Assembly (NCBI RefSeq): GCF_002002725.1
Contig: NZ_MUNW01000050.1
Span: forward strand, 62,001 to 126,000
Source of the DNA: Sinorhizobium sp. A49
Lineage (GTDB): Bacteria; Pseudomonadota; Alphaproteobacteria; Rhizobiales; Rhizobiaceae
DNA: 64,000 nt
Reading direction: 5' to 3'
The notes beneath the pieces were generated by a model, which saw nothing but the letters and a program-made list of their open reading frames with translations, was not told where the DNA came from and ran no database searches. Every line of letters begins with the position of its first letter. The first letter of the stretch is position 1. The translations under genes were made by a program, and so were the position numbers. Below are positions 17,790 through 26,339 of this stretch, piece by piece.

Positions 17790-18601
17790 GCTGCCCTCCG
17801 TCCGAAGATCTTGCCGAACAGACCGCGCTTTTCACCCGGGATGGTCATCGGCACGGTTTCGCCCGCAAGCCGCCGGGCAGCGTCGAGATAGGCGAGCGCC
17901 GGGGCAGACTTGCTGTCGGCCAGCGTCACCGGAGCGCCGATGTTGGATGCCCTGAGCACGTCCATGCTCTCGGGGACGATGCCGAGAAGCGGGATCGACA
18001 GGATCTCGAGCACATCTTCGACCTTCAGCATGTCGCCGCGCTCGGCGCGCAAGGCGTCGTAGCGGGTCAGCAGCAAGTGCTTCTCGACCCGTTCTCCGCG
18101 CTCGGCCTTCTCGGTCTTGGCGTCGAGCAGACCGATGATCCGGTCGGAGTCGCGAACCGAGGAAACTTCCGGATTGGTGACGATCACAGCCATATCGGCG
18201 TGACGCATGGCAAGCGTCGCGCCGCGTTCGATGCCGGCCGGGCTGTCGCAGATGATCCAGTCGAAATGCTTCTTCAGGTCGTTGATGACCCGCTCAACGC
18301 CTTCCGGCGTCAGGCTGTCCTTGTCACGGGTCTGCGATGCCGGCAACAGGAAGAGCGTGTCCAGTCGCTTGTCGCGGATCAGCGCCTGCGGCAGCTTCGC
18401 GTCGCCCTGAATGACATTGACCATGTCGTAGACGACCCGACGCTCGGCACCCATGACGAGGTCGAGATTGCGCAGGCCGACATCGAAATCGACGACGACG
18501 GTCTTCTCGTTGCGCTGCGCGAGCGCTGCGCCAAGAGCAGCGGTCGACGTCGTCTTGCCGACGCCGCCTTTGCCCGATGTAACAACAACTACTTTCGCCA
18601 T
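17786..18601 (-). CDS. minD: Septum site-determining ATPase MinD
   Basis: A 271-residue ParA-type ATPase with the deviant Walker [10 protein letters not shown] near residue 10, [19 protein letters not shown] (Walker A' region), the [11 protein letters not shown] switch, and a C-terminal amphipathic helix ([12 protein letters not shown]) for membrane binding. The ATG at 18601 gives the standard MinD length; the open frame continues upstream but is not MinD. It lies 31 bases downstream of minC and overlaps minE by four bases. It recruits MinC and MinE to the inner membrane. Confidence 0.97.
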   Translation of the reverse strand: MAKVVVVTSGKGGVGKTTSTAALGAALAQRNEKTVVVDFDVGLRNLDLVMGAERRVVYDMVNVIQGDAKLPQALIRDKRLDTLFLLPASQTRDKDSLTPEGVERVINDLKKHFDWIICDSPAGIERGATLAMRHADMAVIVTNPEVSSVRDSDRIIGLLDAKTEKAERGERVEKHLLLTRYDALRAERGDMLKVEDVLEILSIPLLGIVPESMDVLRASNIGAPVTLADSKSAPALAYLDAARRLAGETVPMTIPGEKRGLFGKIFGRRAA

Positions 18602-18632
18602 CTTCCGCTCCTGTTTCCTGGCCGGCACCGGC

Positions 18633-19376
18633 TCAGTTAAGTCTCTCTGCCATGATCGAGTCGTCTTCGAGCCAAAGCTGCACCGATTGTCCGCGAAGGT
18701 CGGCCGCCATGTCGTCGGCGGTCTTGTAGACGCCGTCGATTGCCAGCAATTCCGCCTCGAGCCGCCTGCAAAAGATGCGCGCCGAGGTGTTGCCCACCGA
18801 CCCCGCGAGCGCCCGTCCCCTGAGCGCTCCGTAGATATGGATCGAACCACCCGCGATGATTTCCGCACCCGATGCGACCGAGCCGATCACGGTGACGTCG
18901 CCTTCCGGGAAGATCACCGATTGCCCGGAGCGAACCGGCTCCCGGACGATGATCGAGGCCGTCGCCCGCGCCGCCGGCGTTTCCTGTCCGACGACGGAAA
19001 TCTGCTCGGGCGCGTTCGGCTCTCCGGCGATCAATTCGCCCGCGGCCGCCTCGAAATCCGGCGCCGGCCGGCCGCCTCTCATCGAGGGTGGCATGCCCGG
19101 CTCGAACAGCGACGGGCGCCCGCCCTCGATGCCCAGCACCCGGACGTTTCTGTTCGCAAGCTCTTCGAGCAGGCCCTTCAGCTGCGGCCGGTCGATTTCG
19201 AGATCGGCGATATCGAGCACGACAGGCCGGCCGAGAAAAAAACCGGCCGAGCGGGCGGCCAGATCGTCGAGCCGCGTCAGCCACGAATCGAGCGGCAGCT
19301 CGGGCGACAGCGCCAGGCTCAGGAACGAGCGGCCCTTGATACGGATCGAACGAGCGTCTGTTAGCACTTTGATCAT
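18633..19376 (-). CDS. minC: Septum site-determining protein MinC
   Basis: A 247-residue FtsZ polymerisation inhibitor. The N-terminal domain (IRIKGRSFLSLALSPELPLD) is joined by a linker to the C-terminal beta-helix (VRSGQSVIFPEGDVTVIG, then GGSIHIYGALRGRALAG) that binds MinD. The ATG at 19376 gives the usual start; the ribosome site is weak (AAAGAAAAATTAACGAAG). It is the first gene of minCDE, and a CtrA-type box lies 42 bases upstream. Confidence 0.95.
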   Translation of the reverse strand: MIKVLTDARSIRIKGRSFLSLALSPELPLDSWLTRLDDLAARSAGFFLGRPVVLDIADLEIDRPQLKGLLEELANRNVRVLGIEGGRPSLFEPGMPPSMRGGRPAPDFEAAAGELIAGEPNAPEQISVVGQETPAARATASIIVREPVRSGQSVIFPEGDVTVIGSVASGAEIIAGGSIHIYGALRGRALAGSVGNTSARIFCRRLEAELLAIDGVYKTADDMAADLRGQSVQLWLEDDSIMAERLN

Positions 19377-19417
19377 CTTCGTTAATTTTTCTTTGACGGG
19401 ATCTAGGCGACGGATGG

Positions 19418-19433
19418 TTAACAAAAGGTTAAC
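19418..19433. promoter_or_regulatory. CtrA-type box TTAA-N7-TTAA upstream of minCDE
   Basis: TTAACAAAAGGTTAAC fits the CtrA consensus exactly and is embedded in a direct repeat of GGTTAAC. It is 42 bases upstream of minC, in the 352-base stretch 19377-19728, where I see no gene. CtrA control of minCDE has been reported in Sinorhizobium meliloti, which supports the assignment. Confidence 0.65.
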
Positions 19434-19728
19434 ACCGACCTGTCGCTTCTCGCAGGCGGGCTCGGAGAAAGCTCCGCGATGCGTTCTCTGACTGTGCCCG
19501 ACACCGTCCGCACACCGTCTGGAATCCCGTCCCGATCGCCCTTTGAGCACGAAGAGGCCCTGCGACGCCGGCCAGTCGATGCCTTGAATTTTTTCTGGTG
19601 CCGGATGGTCATTGCCGCACGCTTGCACACCAAAGCAGCCAGCATCCCGGGAACCGAATGCAACCTCACGACGTTGAGCGGTGCGGCGGAGGTCGTCGCA
19701 TCTCGCAAACGGAAGGTGATTCCCTCAG

Positions 19729-20067
19729 ATGGCGCCCAAACACTTCATCGTCGCATCGCTCTTGTCATTACCTTGCGCTGCCCCCGCAGTCGCCCAGACC
19801 CCCGAGGATCCCGCAGTCACCGCCTGCAAATCGACCGGTCTTGTCGCGCTTCAGGAGCATTCCGCCGACATTACCGGGCTGGTCCTCGATCCGGAAAGCC
19901 TCGCGATCACCGCCGCCGACACGAAGGTCGAAGACGTGTCCGTCAAGACGGTGATCCTCGGAGAGGCCTATATCGAGCGCAACGGCACTGCCGGCAAGGC
20001 GGATCGGTTCGTGTGTCTGCTCGGCGAGAAGGGAAAGGTCCTCTTGACGTTCTTCACCGCGAAATGA
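19729..20067 (+). CDS. Hypothetical exported protein
   Basis: A 112-residue protein with a clear signal peptide (MAPKHFIVASLLSLPCAAPA, cleavage after AVAQ). The mature part is about 88 residues with two cysteines (TACKSTGL and RFVCLLG) that could form a disulfide in the periplasm. No family was recognised. A weak hairpin with a T tract follows. The codon pattern looks like a real gene, but nothing around it suggests a role. Confidence 0.65.
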   Translation: MAPKHFIVASLLSLPCAAPAVAQTPEDPAVTACKSTGLVALQEHSADITGLVLDPESLAITAADTKVEDVSVKTVILGEAYIERNGTAGKADRFVCLLGEKGKVLLTFFTAK

Positions 20068-20122
20068 CCGTCCGCCTTCGCCCGGCATTTGTCGAAACCA
20101 GCCGGGCCGGGACGGGCTGACA

Positions 20123-20141
20123 GCCATGACTGGCTTTTTTG
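20123..20141 (+). terminator. Possible terminator: AGCCA-TGAC-TGGCT followed by six T
   Basis: A five-base-pair stem with a T tract, 56 bases after the stop of the exported protein gene. It is short but has the intrinsic terminator form. Confidence 0.4.
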
Positions 20142-20179
20142 GCAGCACGCCGGCCTCCGCTGAGCTTGCCACGAACTGA

Positions 20180-20407
20180 TGCATTACCCGTCCGAATGAC
20201 GCCAGGTCGACGGCGCTCGCCATGCAGCCGAATGGACAAAGTGTTCCATCGACGACGGGCGCACCGATTGCCCAAGACGCTGCGGTTCTCAAAGCCGGAT
20301 TCGACTTTGCGGACGCGCCCAACGCGACATTCGACCTCAGCGACACCGGCCAAGTGGCAAAGGACACCAACGAACATGGTTTGGTGGCCAAGCTGTCCGT
20401 GAGGTTT
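20180..20407 (+). pseudogene. Remnant of an autotransporter beta-barrel C-terminus
   Basis: The frame after a stop at 20177 reads DARSTALAMQPNGQSVPS, then TGAPIAQDAAVLKAGFDF, then NATFDLSDTGQVAKDTNEHG and LVAKLSVRF. This matches the last strands of type V autotransporter barrels, which end in an aromatic residue and carry a GAPIA.DAAV..AG.DF and Y-GQ pattern. Only about 75 codons remain. No start or passenger domain lies upstream, and the natural stop after the terminal Phe is lost (Gln follows). It lies in the 20068-20446 stretch, which holds no intact gene. Confidence 0.65.
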
Positions 20408-20446
20408 CAGGCCAATCGTCAGCGGGCGCCGGCATCCACTTGCCGC

Positions 20447-21163
20447 TCAGAGCTTTCTGATGATCGCTGCCGCAACAGGCGGAGCGACGAGTTGCAACAC
20501 CCTCAACAGTTTTGCCTTGCCTATATGAATACGCGTCTTGCCTGGCCCAAGAGCACGCACGATTGCCGCGGCCGCGGTGGTGGCCGTGATTTTGCCGTTT
20601 CCTCGCCCAGCCGTCATGGGCGTGTCGACCAGCGGCAGAACAACGTCCAGCACCCTGACGGACGTGTCCTCGTATTGCACCCGCAGGGCATCGGAAAACA
20701 TGCGCAGGCCCGCCTTCGTGGCGCTGTAGACTGCGGACGTCGCTTTGGGATAGCACGCAAGTGCAGAGCCGATATTGACGATCACGAACGGGCGCGCGGG
20801 CGAGTTCGGCAAAAGAAGTCGCGACAGGATGACGGGCGCGATGAGATTGGTTTCGACTTCGGCGACGATCTGGTCGATGCCGTAATGTGGCTCATCGAGC
20901 CTGACATTGTGCTGGATGGCCGCGTTGTTGATGAGACCGTCGATGACATCCGCCTCCGCCAATTCGGCGCCAAGGGCGGCAACAGCGACCAGGTCGCGGA
21001 GATCCAGCACCCGCACCTCGATCCTTTGATCACGGTGCGCCAGGCCTCTCAGGCGCTCCCTGTCGCGGCCGAGCGCAACGACGCTGTGGCCTTTCGCGGC
21101 CAGGTGCAGGGCAATTTCCAGACCTATCCCGGAACTTGCCCCAGTGACGACATATCGTGCCAT
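20447..21163 (-). CDS. SDR family oxidoreductase
   Basis: A 238-residue short-chain dehydrogenase with the cofactor loop VTGASSGIGLEIA near residue 5, the NNAA motif, an IGSAL serine and the catalytic YSATK near residue 145. Residues after the second strand (ALGRDRERL) favour NADP. The ATG at 21163 places the fold at the usual distance; two earlier in-frame ATGs exist. It is divergent from the Crp/Fnr gene with a 51-base gap that holds a GATTG-CA-CAATC palindrome (21180-21191), so that regulator may control it. Confidence 0.87.
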   Translation of the reverse strand: MARYVVTGASSGIGLEIALHLAAKGHSVVALGRDRERLRGLAHRDQRIEVRVLDLRDLVAVAALGAELAEADVIDGLINNAAIQHNVRLDEPHYGIDQIVAEVETNLIAPVILSRLLLPNSPARPFVIVNIGSALACYPKATSAVYSATKAGLRMFSDALRVQYEDTSVRVLDVVLPLVDTPMTAGRGNGKITATTAAAAIVRALGPGKTRIHIGKAKLLRVLQLVAPPVAAAIIRKL

Positions 21164-21214
21164 GTTATCTATTCCCATTGATTGCACAATCGAGCCTGGA
21201 GCAAGAGGAAGCGG

Positions 21215-21841
21215 ATGGCATTAACCGAGGTTAAGCACCCGAAAGGCGCAGCGATTTCGCTGTTCGAACGCATTGCAGGGCAACCGCTTGCAAACACGGA
21301 ACGCCTGGCCGAGGCAATTCATGTTCGCCCGGTGAAATCAGGAGAGACGATTTTCGACCAGGACGAGCCGCATCCCTACATCTATGTGATCGAGACCGGC
21401 CTGGTTAAGCTCACCTACCTTCGCGCCGATGGCGAGGAATGGATCAAATCCTTCGCTACCGAAGGGCGGTTCTTCGCAAGTCTTTCGGCCTTGCTGCCGA
21501 TGGGACGCGCCACCTTTTCCGCGGTCGCCATCGAAGCCTGTCGTCTGGAGAGAATACCGTTCGCGACCCTGCAAGCGCTGGTCGACACCGATCTCGGCTG
21601 GTCGCGGATGCTGCGCAACGCCCTGATGATCCTTGCCGAACGCAAGGAGCGTCGCGAGCGCCAGTTCCTGACACTCGATCCGGAGGAACGCTACCGATCG
21701 TTGATCGCCGAGGAACCGGATCTGGTCTTGCGCGCACCACAGAAGGACCTTGCGGGCTATCTCGGCATCACGCCGGTCGGCCTCAGCCGCATTGCCAAGC
21801 GCGTTCGCGCCGAAGCACATACCAGACTTAACCCGGGTTAA
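21215..21841 (+). CDS. Crp/Fnr family transcriptional regulator
   Basis: A 208-residue regulator with a cyclic-nucleotide-binding fold (GETIFDQDEPHPYIYVIETG, GLVKLTYLRADGEEW) and a C-terminal HTH_Crp helix (APQKDLAGYLGITPVGLSRI). No Fnr-type cysteine cluster is visible, so it is not an iron-sulfur oxygen sensor. The ATG at 21215 has AGAGGA upstream. Two copies of the palindrome TTAACC-NN-GGTTAA lie at codons 3-7 and at the stop codon, which is unusual. The gene is divergent from the SDR gene and precedes the PmtA-like gene. Confidence 0.88.
   Translation: MALTEVKHPKGAAISLFERIAGQPLANTERLAEAIHVRPVKSGETIFDQDEPHPYIYVIETGLVKLTYLRADGEEWIKSFATEGRFFASLSALLPMGRATFSAVAIEACRLERIPFATLQALVDTDLGWSRMLRNALMILAERKERRERQFLTLDPEERYRSLIAEEPDLVLRAPQKDLAGYLGITPVGLSRIAKRVRAEAHTRLNPG
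21221..21234. repeat. Palindrome TTAACC-GA-GGTTAA inside the Crp/Fnr gene start
   Basis: This is the first of two sites of the form TTAACC-NN-GGTTAA, six bases after the ATG. A regulator bound here would block early elongation. Confidence 0.55.
21828..21841. repeat. Palindrome TTAACCCGGGTTAA at the Crp/Fnr gene stop
   Basis: The second copy of the TTAACC-NN-GGTTAA form, here a perfect 14-base palindrome containing the TAA stop. It lies 57 bases upstream of the PmtA-like start and could be an operator for that gene. Confidence 0.55.
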
Positions 21842-21898
21842 TGCTTGAGGTGCTGCAAGGCGCAATACCTGCTCCCGTTCAACAACGGGAGCGACACC

Positions 21899-22468
21899 TT
21901 GACCAATACCGCATCGGACACCCTGCTCTTCCTGCGCTCATGGCTGACAAAGCCATTGGAAGTCGCCGCCATCGCCCCTTCGAGCACGCGATTGGCCGCA
22001 GCCATGACCACCGAAATCGGCCGGTACACAGGTGATGTCCTAGAGCTTGGCCCAGGAACCGGCATTTTCACGCGCGCACTTCTGCAAAATGGTGTCCGAC
22101 AGGACCAACTGGTTCTGGTGGAACGAAATCCGACCTTTGCCGCGTTGCTGCGGGCCCGTTTTCCCGAGGCAACGCTGATCGAGGGTGATGCGCAGCACTT
22201 GCGGCTGGCGGCAACACGCAAGATCGGCGCCGCCATCAGCGGCCTGCCGCTGCTCTCCATGCCGAGACAAGCGGTTCGCGATATCCTTGAGGCGGTCTTT
22301 CGACACCTCACTGATGACGGTTGCCTCTTCCAGTTCACTTACGGACCGCGTTGCCCCGTGCCGGCAGCGCTGCTCGAAATACTTCACCTCGAGGCGTCGT
22401 TCTTGCGGTGGGTGCCGCTCAATCTCCCGCCGGCCAGCGTCTACCGGCTGTCCCGTCGTCGGGCGTAA
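21899..22468 (+). CDS. PmtA-like phospholipid N-methyltransferase
   Basis: A 189-residue S-adenosylmethionine-dependent methyltransferase with motif I VLELGPGTGIFTRALL near residue 45, LVLVERNPTFAALL (motif II) and the post-motif IGAAISGLPLLSMP. The LELGPGTG signature and size match the short rhizobial PmtA family, which methylates phosphatidylethanolamine toward phosphatidylcholine at the membrane. Related rRNA dimethylase-like proteins share the motif, so the substrate is not certain. The TTG at 21899 has ACGGGAG seven bases upstream. Confidence 0.75.
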   Translation: MTNTASDTLLFLRSWLTKPLEVAAIAPSSTRLAAAMTTEIGRYTGDVLELGPGTGIFTRALLQNGVRQDQLVLVERNPTFAALLRARFPEATLIEGDAQHLRLAATRKIGAAISGLPLLSMPRQAVRDILEAVFRHLTDDGCLFQFTYGPRCPVPAALLEILHLEASFLRWVPLNLPPASVYRLSRRRA

Positions 22469-22512
22469 CAGGGCGATCGGACCGGGCGCGAGCGCTCAAA
22501 GCGGTTCGCAGC

Positions 22513-23253
22513 TCACCTGCGCACGCGATGGACGACCACGATGCCCGCGGCGCTCATCAAGGCAAGCACATACCAGGTTGCCGCGTAGACAAGGTGGCTA
22601 TTGCGGAAGCTGACCACGGTCAAGCCGCCGACCGGCAGACCGCCGGGATTGGGCGTGGCGTCTGCATCGATAAAATAGGGCGCGACATCCACCAGGTCCT
22701 GCGCTCTGGCGATCGCATCGACATCGCGCGAATACCACCGGCTGGCGGCCGGATCGTTGGAGCGCAGGAAACCGCCATCCGGCTCGGTCATGCGAAGAAA
22801 GCCTGTCACCCGGCCAGCCCCAGGCAATTGGCTTTCCGGGCGTGCGGCAGCATCGCGTCGATCCGCTGGCACGAAACCACGGTTGATCAGGATGGTCGTA
22901 TGGTCGTCAACGACCATGGGCGTGATCACCCAGAAACCGGCGCCCCGTTCGGTGACAGCCTGGACCAGGACCTCCTTGTCATGCGCGAAAAGACCCGTCG
23001 CAGTGACCCGGCGATATTCGTCCTTGTCCGCGCTGATGCCGGGCCATTCCGATTGGGCTGGAGCCGGCACCGGTTCGGCAAGAACCCGGGCGTCGACCCG
23101 CGCGATCAGGTCGAGCTTCCAGAAGAGCCGCTTCACCTGCCAGGTGCCGAGAGCGATGAAAGCCGCCATCAGCACCGACAAGGCGACCGTCAGAACGAGA
23201 CGCGAGCGTGAGGGTTCTGCCCCGGCCCTTGTCTCTGCCGATCGGTCGTCCAT
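22513..23253 (-). CDS. SURF1 family oxidase assembly protein
   Basis: A 246-residue membrane protein with two transmembrane segments, near residues 22-40 (LVLTVALSVLMAAFIALGTW) and at the C-terminus (LVYAATWYVLALMSAAGIVV). The SURF1 signatures LGTWQVKRLFWK, GFWVITPMVV, INRGFVP and the YFIDAD region are present. SURF1 proteins assist haem a insertion into haem-copper oxidases. It is the last gene of the cyoABCD operon, 22 bases after cyoD. The ATG at 23253 was taken; a TTG five codons upstream is an alternative. Confidence 0.88.
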   Translation of the reverse strand: MDDRSAETRAGAEPSRSRLVLTVALSVLMAAFIALGTWQVKRLFWKLDLIARVDARVLAEPVPAPAQSEWPGISADKDEYRRVTATGLFAHDKEVLVQAVTERGAGFWVITPMVVDDHTTILINRGFVPADRRDAAARPESQLPGAGRVTGFLRMTEPDGGFLRSNDPAASRWYSRDVDAIARAQDLVDVAPYFIDADATPNPGGLPVGGLTVVSFRNSHLVYAATWYVLALMSAAGIVVVHRVRR

Positions 23254-23275
23254 CGCCGTAGCCGTCAACGGGTCG

Positions 23276-23683
23276 TCACGGCATGTTCTTCATCATCTCG
23301 TGGGTCATCGGCATCATGTTGACGTTGAGGTGATGCATGACCCAGAGCGAACCGGCGAGCGCGATGCCGACGATGATGAGGGTGAAGATCAGCGCCATCA
23401 TCGTCCAGCCGCCTTCCGAGCGCTGGTTCATGTGCAGGAAGAAGATCATGTGCACGACGATCTGGATGGCCCCGAGGCCCATGACGACCACGGCCGTCGC
23501 CATCTTGCTGTCGAGCGCACCGCTCATCACCAGCGCGAAGGGAATGGCGGTCAGGACGACGGAAAGCGCAAAGCCGATCATGTAGCTACGGAGCGAGCCA
23601 TGGCCCGCTTCATGGCCGTGACTATGGCCATGATGTGCCTGGCCGGCATCTTCGTGCGCGAGGCTGTGTGGCTGTGAGCTCAT
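23276..23683 (-). CDS. cyoD: Cytochrome o ubiquinol oxidase subunit IV
   Basis: A 135-residue small subunit with three membrane helices (SYMIGFALSVVLTAIPFALV; AVVVMGLGAIQIVVHMIFFL; TMMALIFTLIIVGIALAGSL). The FFLHMN motif is typical of the COX4/CyoD family. The N-terminal 30 residues are unusually rich in His (HSLAHEDAGQAHHGHSHGHE), which suggests metal binding on the cytoplasmic side. The ATG overlaps the cyoC stop by four bases. Confidence 0.93.
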   Translation of the reverse strand: MSSQPHSLAHEDAGQAHHGHSHGHEAGHGSLRSYMIGFALSVVLTAIPFALVMSGALDSKMATAVVVMGLGAIQIVVHMIFFLHMNQRSEGGWTMMALIFTLIIVGIALAGSLWVMHHLNVNMMPMTHEMMKNMP

Positions 23684-24303
23684 CCGATGACTCCGATCAG
23701 ATAGACGAAGGAGAAGACGCCGATCCAGATGACGTCGAGGAAGTGCCAGAACATCGAAAGGCACATCAGCCGGCGACGGTTTTCCGGGATCAGTCCGTGC
23801 ATTCTGACCTGCACCATCATCGTCACGATCCAGACGATGCCGAAGGTGACGTGCAGGCCGTGGGTGCCGACGAGCGTGAAGAACGACGACAGGAAGGCAC
23901 TGCGCGTCGGCCCCGCACCCTCCTGGATCAGGTGATAGAACTCGTAGAGTTCGAGACCGAGAAACGAGAGCCCGAACACGGCGGTGACGCCGAGCCAGAA
24001 GATCGTCTCCATCTTGGCGTTGCGCTCCATCTGGAGCATGGCAAAACCGTAGGTGATGGAGGAGAACAGCAGCATCGCCGTGTTGATGGCAACGAGCGGC
24101 AGGTCGAACAGATCGGCAGGCGACGGGCCGGCCGCATAGTTGCGACCGAGTACGCCGTGGGTGGCAAACAGCACGGCGAAGATGAGGCAGTCGCTCATCA
24201 GGTAGATCCAGAAGCCCAGCATGGTGCTGCCTTCGGGATGGTGATCTTCCTCCAGGTAGAACTGCGGCGCTTCGGTTGCTTCAGCTTGGGTCTTGCTCGC
24301 CAT
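23680..24303 (-). CDS. cyoC: Cytochrome o ubiquinol oxidase subunit III
   Basis: A 207-residue subunit III with five membrane helices, beginning after PQFYLEEDHHPEGSTMLGFW. The conserved FFTLVGTHGLHVTFGIVW and FWHFLDVIWIGVFSFVYL motifs are present. It is one base from the cyoB stop and overlaps cyoD, so translation is coupled. Confidence 0.95.
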   Translation of the reverse strand: MASKTQAEATEAPQFYLEEDHHPEGSTMLGFWIYLMSDCLIFAVLFATHGVLGRNYAAGPSPADLFDLPLVAINTAMLLFSSITYGFAMLQMERNAKMETIFWLGVTAVFGLSFLGLELYEFYHLIQEGAGPTRSAFLSSFFTLVGTHGLHVTFGIVWIVTMMVQVRMHGLIPENRRRLMCLSMFWHFLDVIWIGVFSFVYLIGVIG

Positions 24304-24304
24304 G

Positions 24305-26308
24305 TCAGTTGCGCTCCGCCAGAAGTTCGGACCGGGCGTCCTCCGCTGCAGTCACGGTCTCGGCGGGGATGTAGAAATCCCTGTTGTAGTTGAACGTGTG
24401 GCCGATCGCCACGACCAGTATGGCAACGAACGAGACGATAACCAGCCACCAGATGTACCAGATCAGCGCGAAGGCGAGCGCGACGCTGATGCCGGCGAGG
24501 ATGACGCCGGTGCCGGTGTTCTTCGGCATATGGATCGGCTTGAAGCCGCCGAGCGGGCGCTCGTAGCCGCGGTTCTTCATGTCGTACCAGCTGTCATGGT
24601 CGTGCACGACCGGGGTGAAGGCGAAGTTGTAGTCCGGCGGTGGCGACGAGGTCGACCATTCGAGCGTGCGGGCATTCCACGGATCGCCTGTGGTGTCGCG
24701 CAGCTGGTCACGCCTCAGGTAGCTGACGACGAGCTGGACGACGAACGAGGCAATACCGAGCGCGATCAGCACCGCGCCGAAGGCGGCGATGACGAACCAG
24801 ATCTGCAGCGAGGGGTCCTCGAACTGGCTGACGCGGCGGGTGACGCCCATCAGGCCGAGCACGTAGAGCGGCATGAAGGCGAAGAAGAAGCCGATCTGCC
24901 AGAACCAGAAGCTCATCTTGCCCCAGAACGGATCGAGCTTGTAGCCGAACGCCTTCGGCCACCAGTAGACGAGGCCCGCCATCAGGCCGAACACAACGCC
25001 GCCGATGATGACGTTATGGAAGTGGGCGATCAGGAACAGTGAGTTGTGCAGCACGAAGTCGGCCGGCGGGATCGCCAGCATCACCCCGGTCATGCCGCCG
25101 ATGACGAAGGTGACCATGAAGCCGACGGTCCACAGCATCGGCACTTCATAACGGATGCGGCCGCGATACATGGTGAAGAGCCAGTTGAACATCTTCGCGC
25201 CCGTCGGGATCGAGATGATCATCGTAGTGATGCCGAAGAAGGCGTTGACCGACGCACCCGACCCCATGGTGAAGAAGTGGTGCAGCCAGACGAGATAGGA
25301 CAGGATCATGATCACGCAGGTGGCGTAGACCATGGAAGCGTAGCCGAAAAGGCGCTTGCCGCAGAAGGTGGCGACGACTTCCGAGAAGATGCCGAAGGCC
25401 GGCAGGATGAGGATGTAGACCTCTGGATGACCCCAGATCCAGATGAGGTTCACATACATCATCGGGTTGCCACCAAGGTCGTTGGTGAAGAAGTTGGTGC
25501 CGGCGTAGCGGTCGAGCGAGAGCAGCGCCAGCGTCGCCGTCAGGATCGGGAAGGTGGCGACGATCAGGATGTTGGTGCAGAGCGACGTCCAGGTGAAGAC
25601 CGGCATCTTCATCAGCGTCATGCCCGGCGCGCGCAACTTGACGATGGTCGCGATCAGGTTGATGCCCGACAACGTCGTCCCCACACCCGCCACCTGCAGG
25701 CCCCAGATGTAATAGTCGACCCCGACGCCCGGACTGTAATCGGCGCCCGACAGCGGCGGATAGGCAAGCCATCCGGTGCGCGCGAACTCGCCGACGAACA
25801 GCGACATCATGATGATGACGGCACCGGCCGTCGTCATCCAGAACGAGAAATTGTTGAGGAACGGGAAGGAAACGTCGCGCGCGCCGATCTGCAGCGGCAC
25901 CACATAGTTCATCAGGCCGGTGACGAAGGGCATGGCCATGAAGAAGATCATGATCACGCCATGGGCGGTGAAGATCTGGTCGTAGTGGTGCGGATTGAGG
26001 TAGCCCTCGTTGCCGTTGAAGGCGATCGCCTGCTGCAGGCGCATCATGATCGCGTCGGCAAAGCCGCGCATCAGCATGACCAGCGCCAGGATCACGTACA
26101 TGATGCCGATCTTCTTGTGATCGACCGACGTGAACCACTCGTGCCAGAGATAGCCCCAGAGCCTGTACTTGGTGATCAGCGCCAGAACGGCGATGCCGCC
26201 GATCGCAACGGCGATGAAGGTCGCGACCAGGATCGGCTCGTGATAGGGGATCGCCTCCCAGGTGAGCCGCCCGAAGATGAATTGTGTGAGGTTGGTGCTA
26301 CCGAACAT
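24305..26308 (-). CDS. cyoB: Cytochrome o ubiquinol oxidase subunit I
   Basis: A 667-residue haem-copper oxidase subunit with about 15 membrane helices. Ligands and channel residues are visible: the low-spin haem His in [15 protein letters not shown], the Cu(B) Tyr-His cross-link region [15 protein letters not shown], the HH pair LHHFFTMG, and the two haem His in [12 protein letters not shown]. The C-terminal [16 protein letters not shown] loop is typical of CyoB. It couples quinol oxidation to oxygen reduction and proton pumping. The ATG at 26308 has TGGA upstream; a TTG four codons earlier is possible. Confidence 0.96.
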   Translation of the reverse strand: MFGSTNLTQFIFGRLTWEAIPYHEPILVATFIAVAIGGIAVLALITKYRLWGYLWHEWFTSVDHKKIGIMYVILALVMLMRGFADAIMMRLQQAIAFNGNEGYLNPHHYDQIFTAHGVIMIFFMAMPFVTGLMNYVVPLQIGARDVSFPFLNNFSFWMTTAGAVIIMMSLFVGEFARTGWLAYPPLSGADYSPGVGVDYYIWGLQVAGVGTTLSGINLIATIVKLRAPGMTLMKMPVFTWTSLCTNILIVATFPILTATLALLSLDRYAGTNFFTNDLGGNPMMYVNLIWIWGHPEVYILILPAFGIFSEVVATFCGKRLFGYASMVYATCVIMILSYLVWLHHFFTMGSGASVNAFFGITTMIISIPTGAKMFNWLFTMYRGRIRYEVPMLWTVGFMVTFVIGGMTGVMLAIPPADFVLHNSLFLIAHFHNVIIGGVVFGLMAGLVYWWPKAFGYKLDPFWGKMSFWFWQIGFFFAFMPLYVLGLMGVTRRVSQFEDPSLQIWFVIAAFGAVLIALGIASFVVQLVVSYLRRDQLRDTTGDPWNARTLEWSTSSPPPDYNFAFTPVVHDHDSWYDMKNRGYERPLGGFKPIHMPKNTGTGVILAGISVALAFALIWYIWWLVIVSFVAILVVAIGHTFNYNRDFYIPAETVTAAEDARSELLAERN

Positions 26309-26339
26309 AGTGCTATCCAAATTCTCTTGAAATGCGGCT

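Noticed and set aside
19479-20120. Plus-strand frame of 213 codons upstream of and across the small exported protein gene
   Set aside because: Arg-rich composition without family features; the frame of the exported protein explains the coding signal better.
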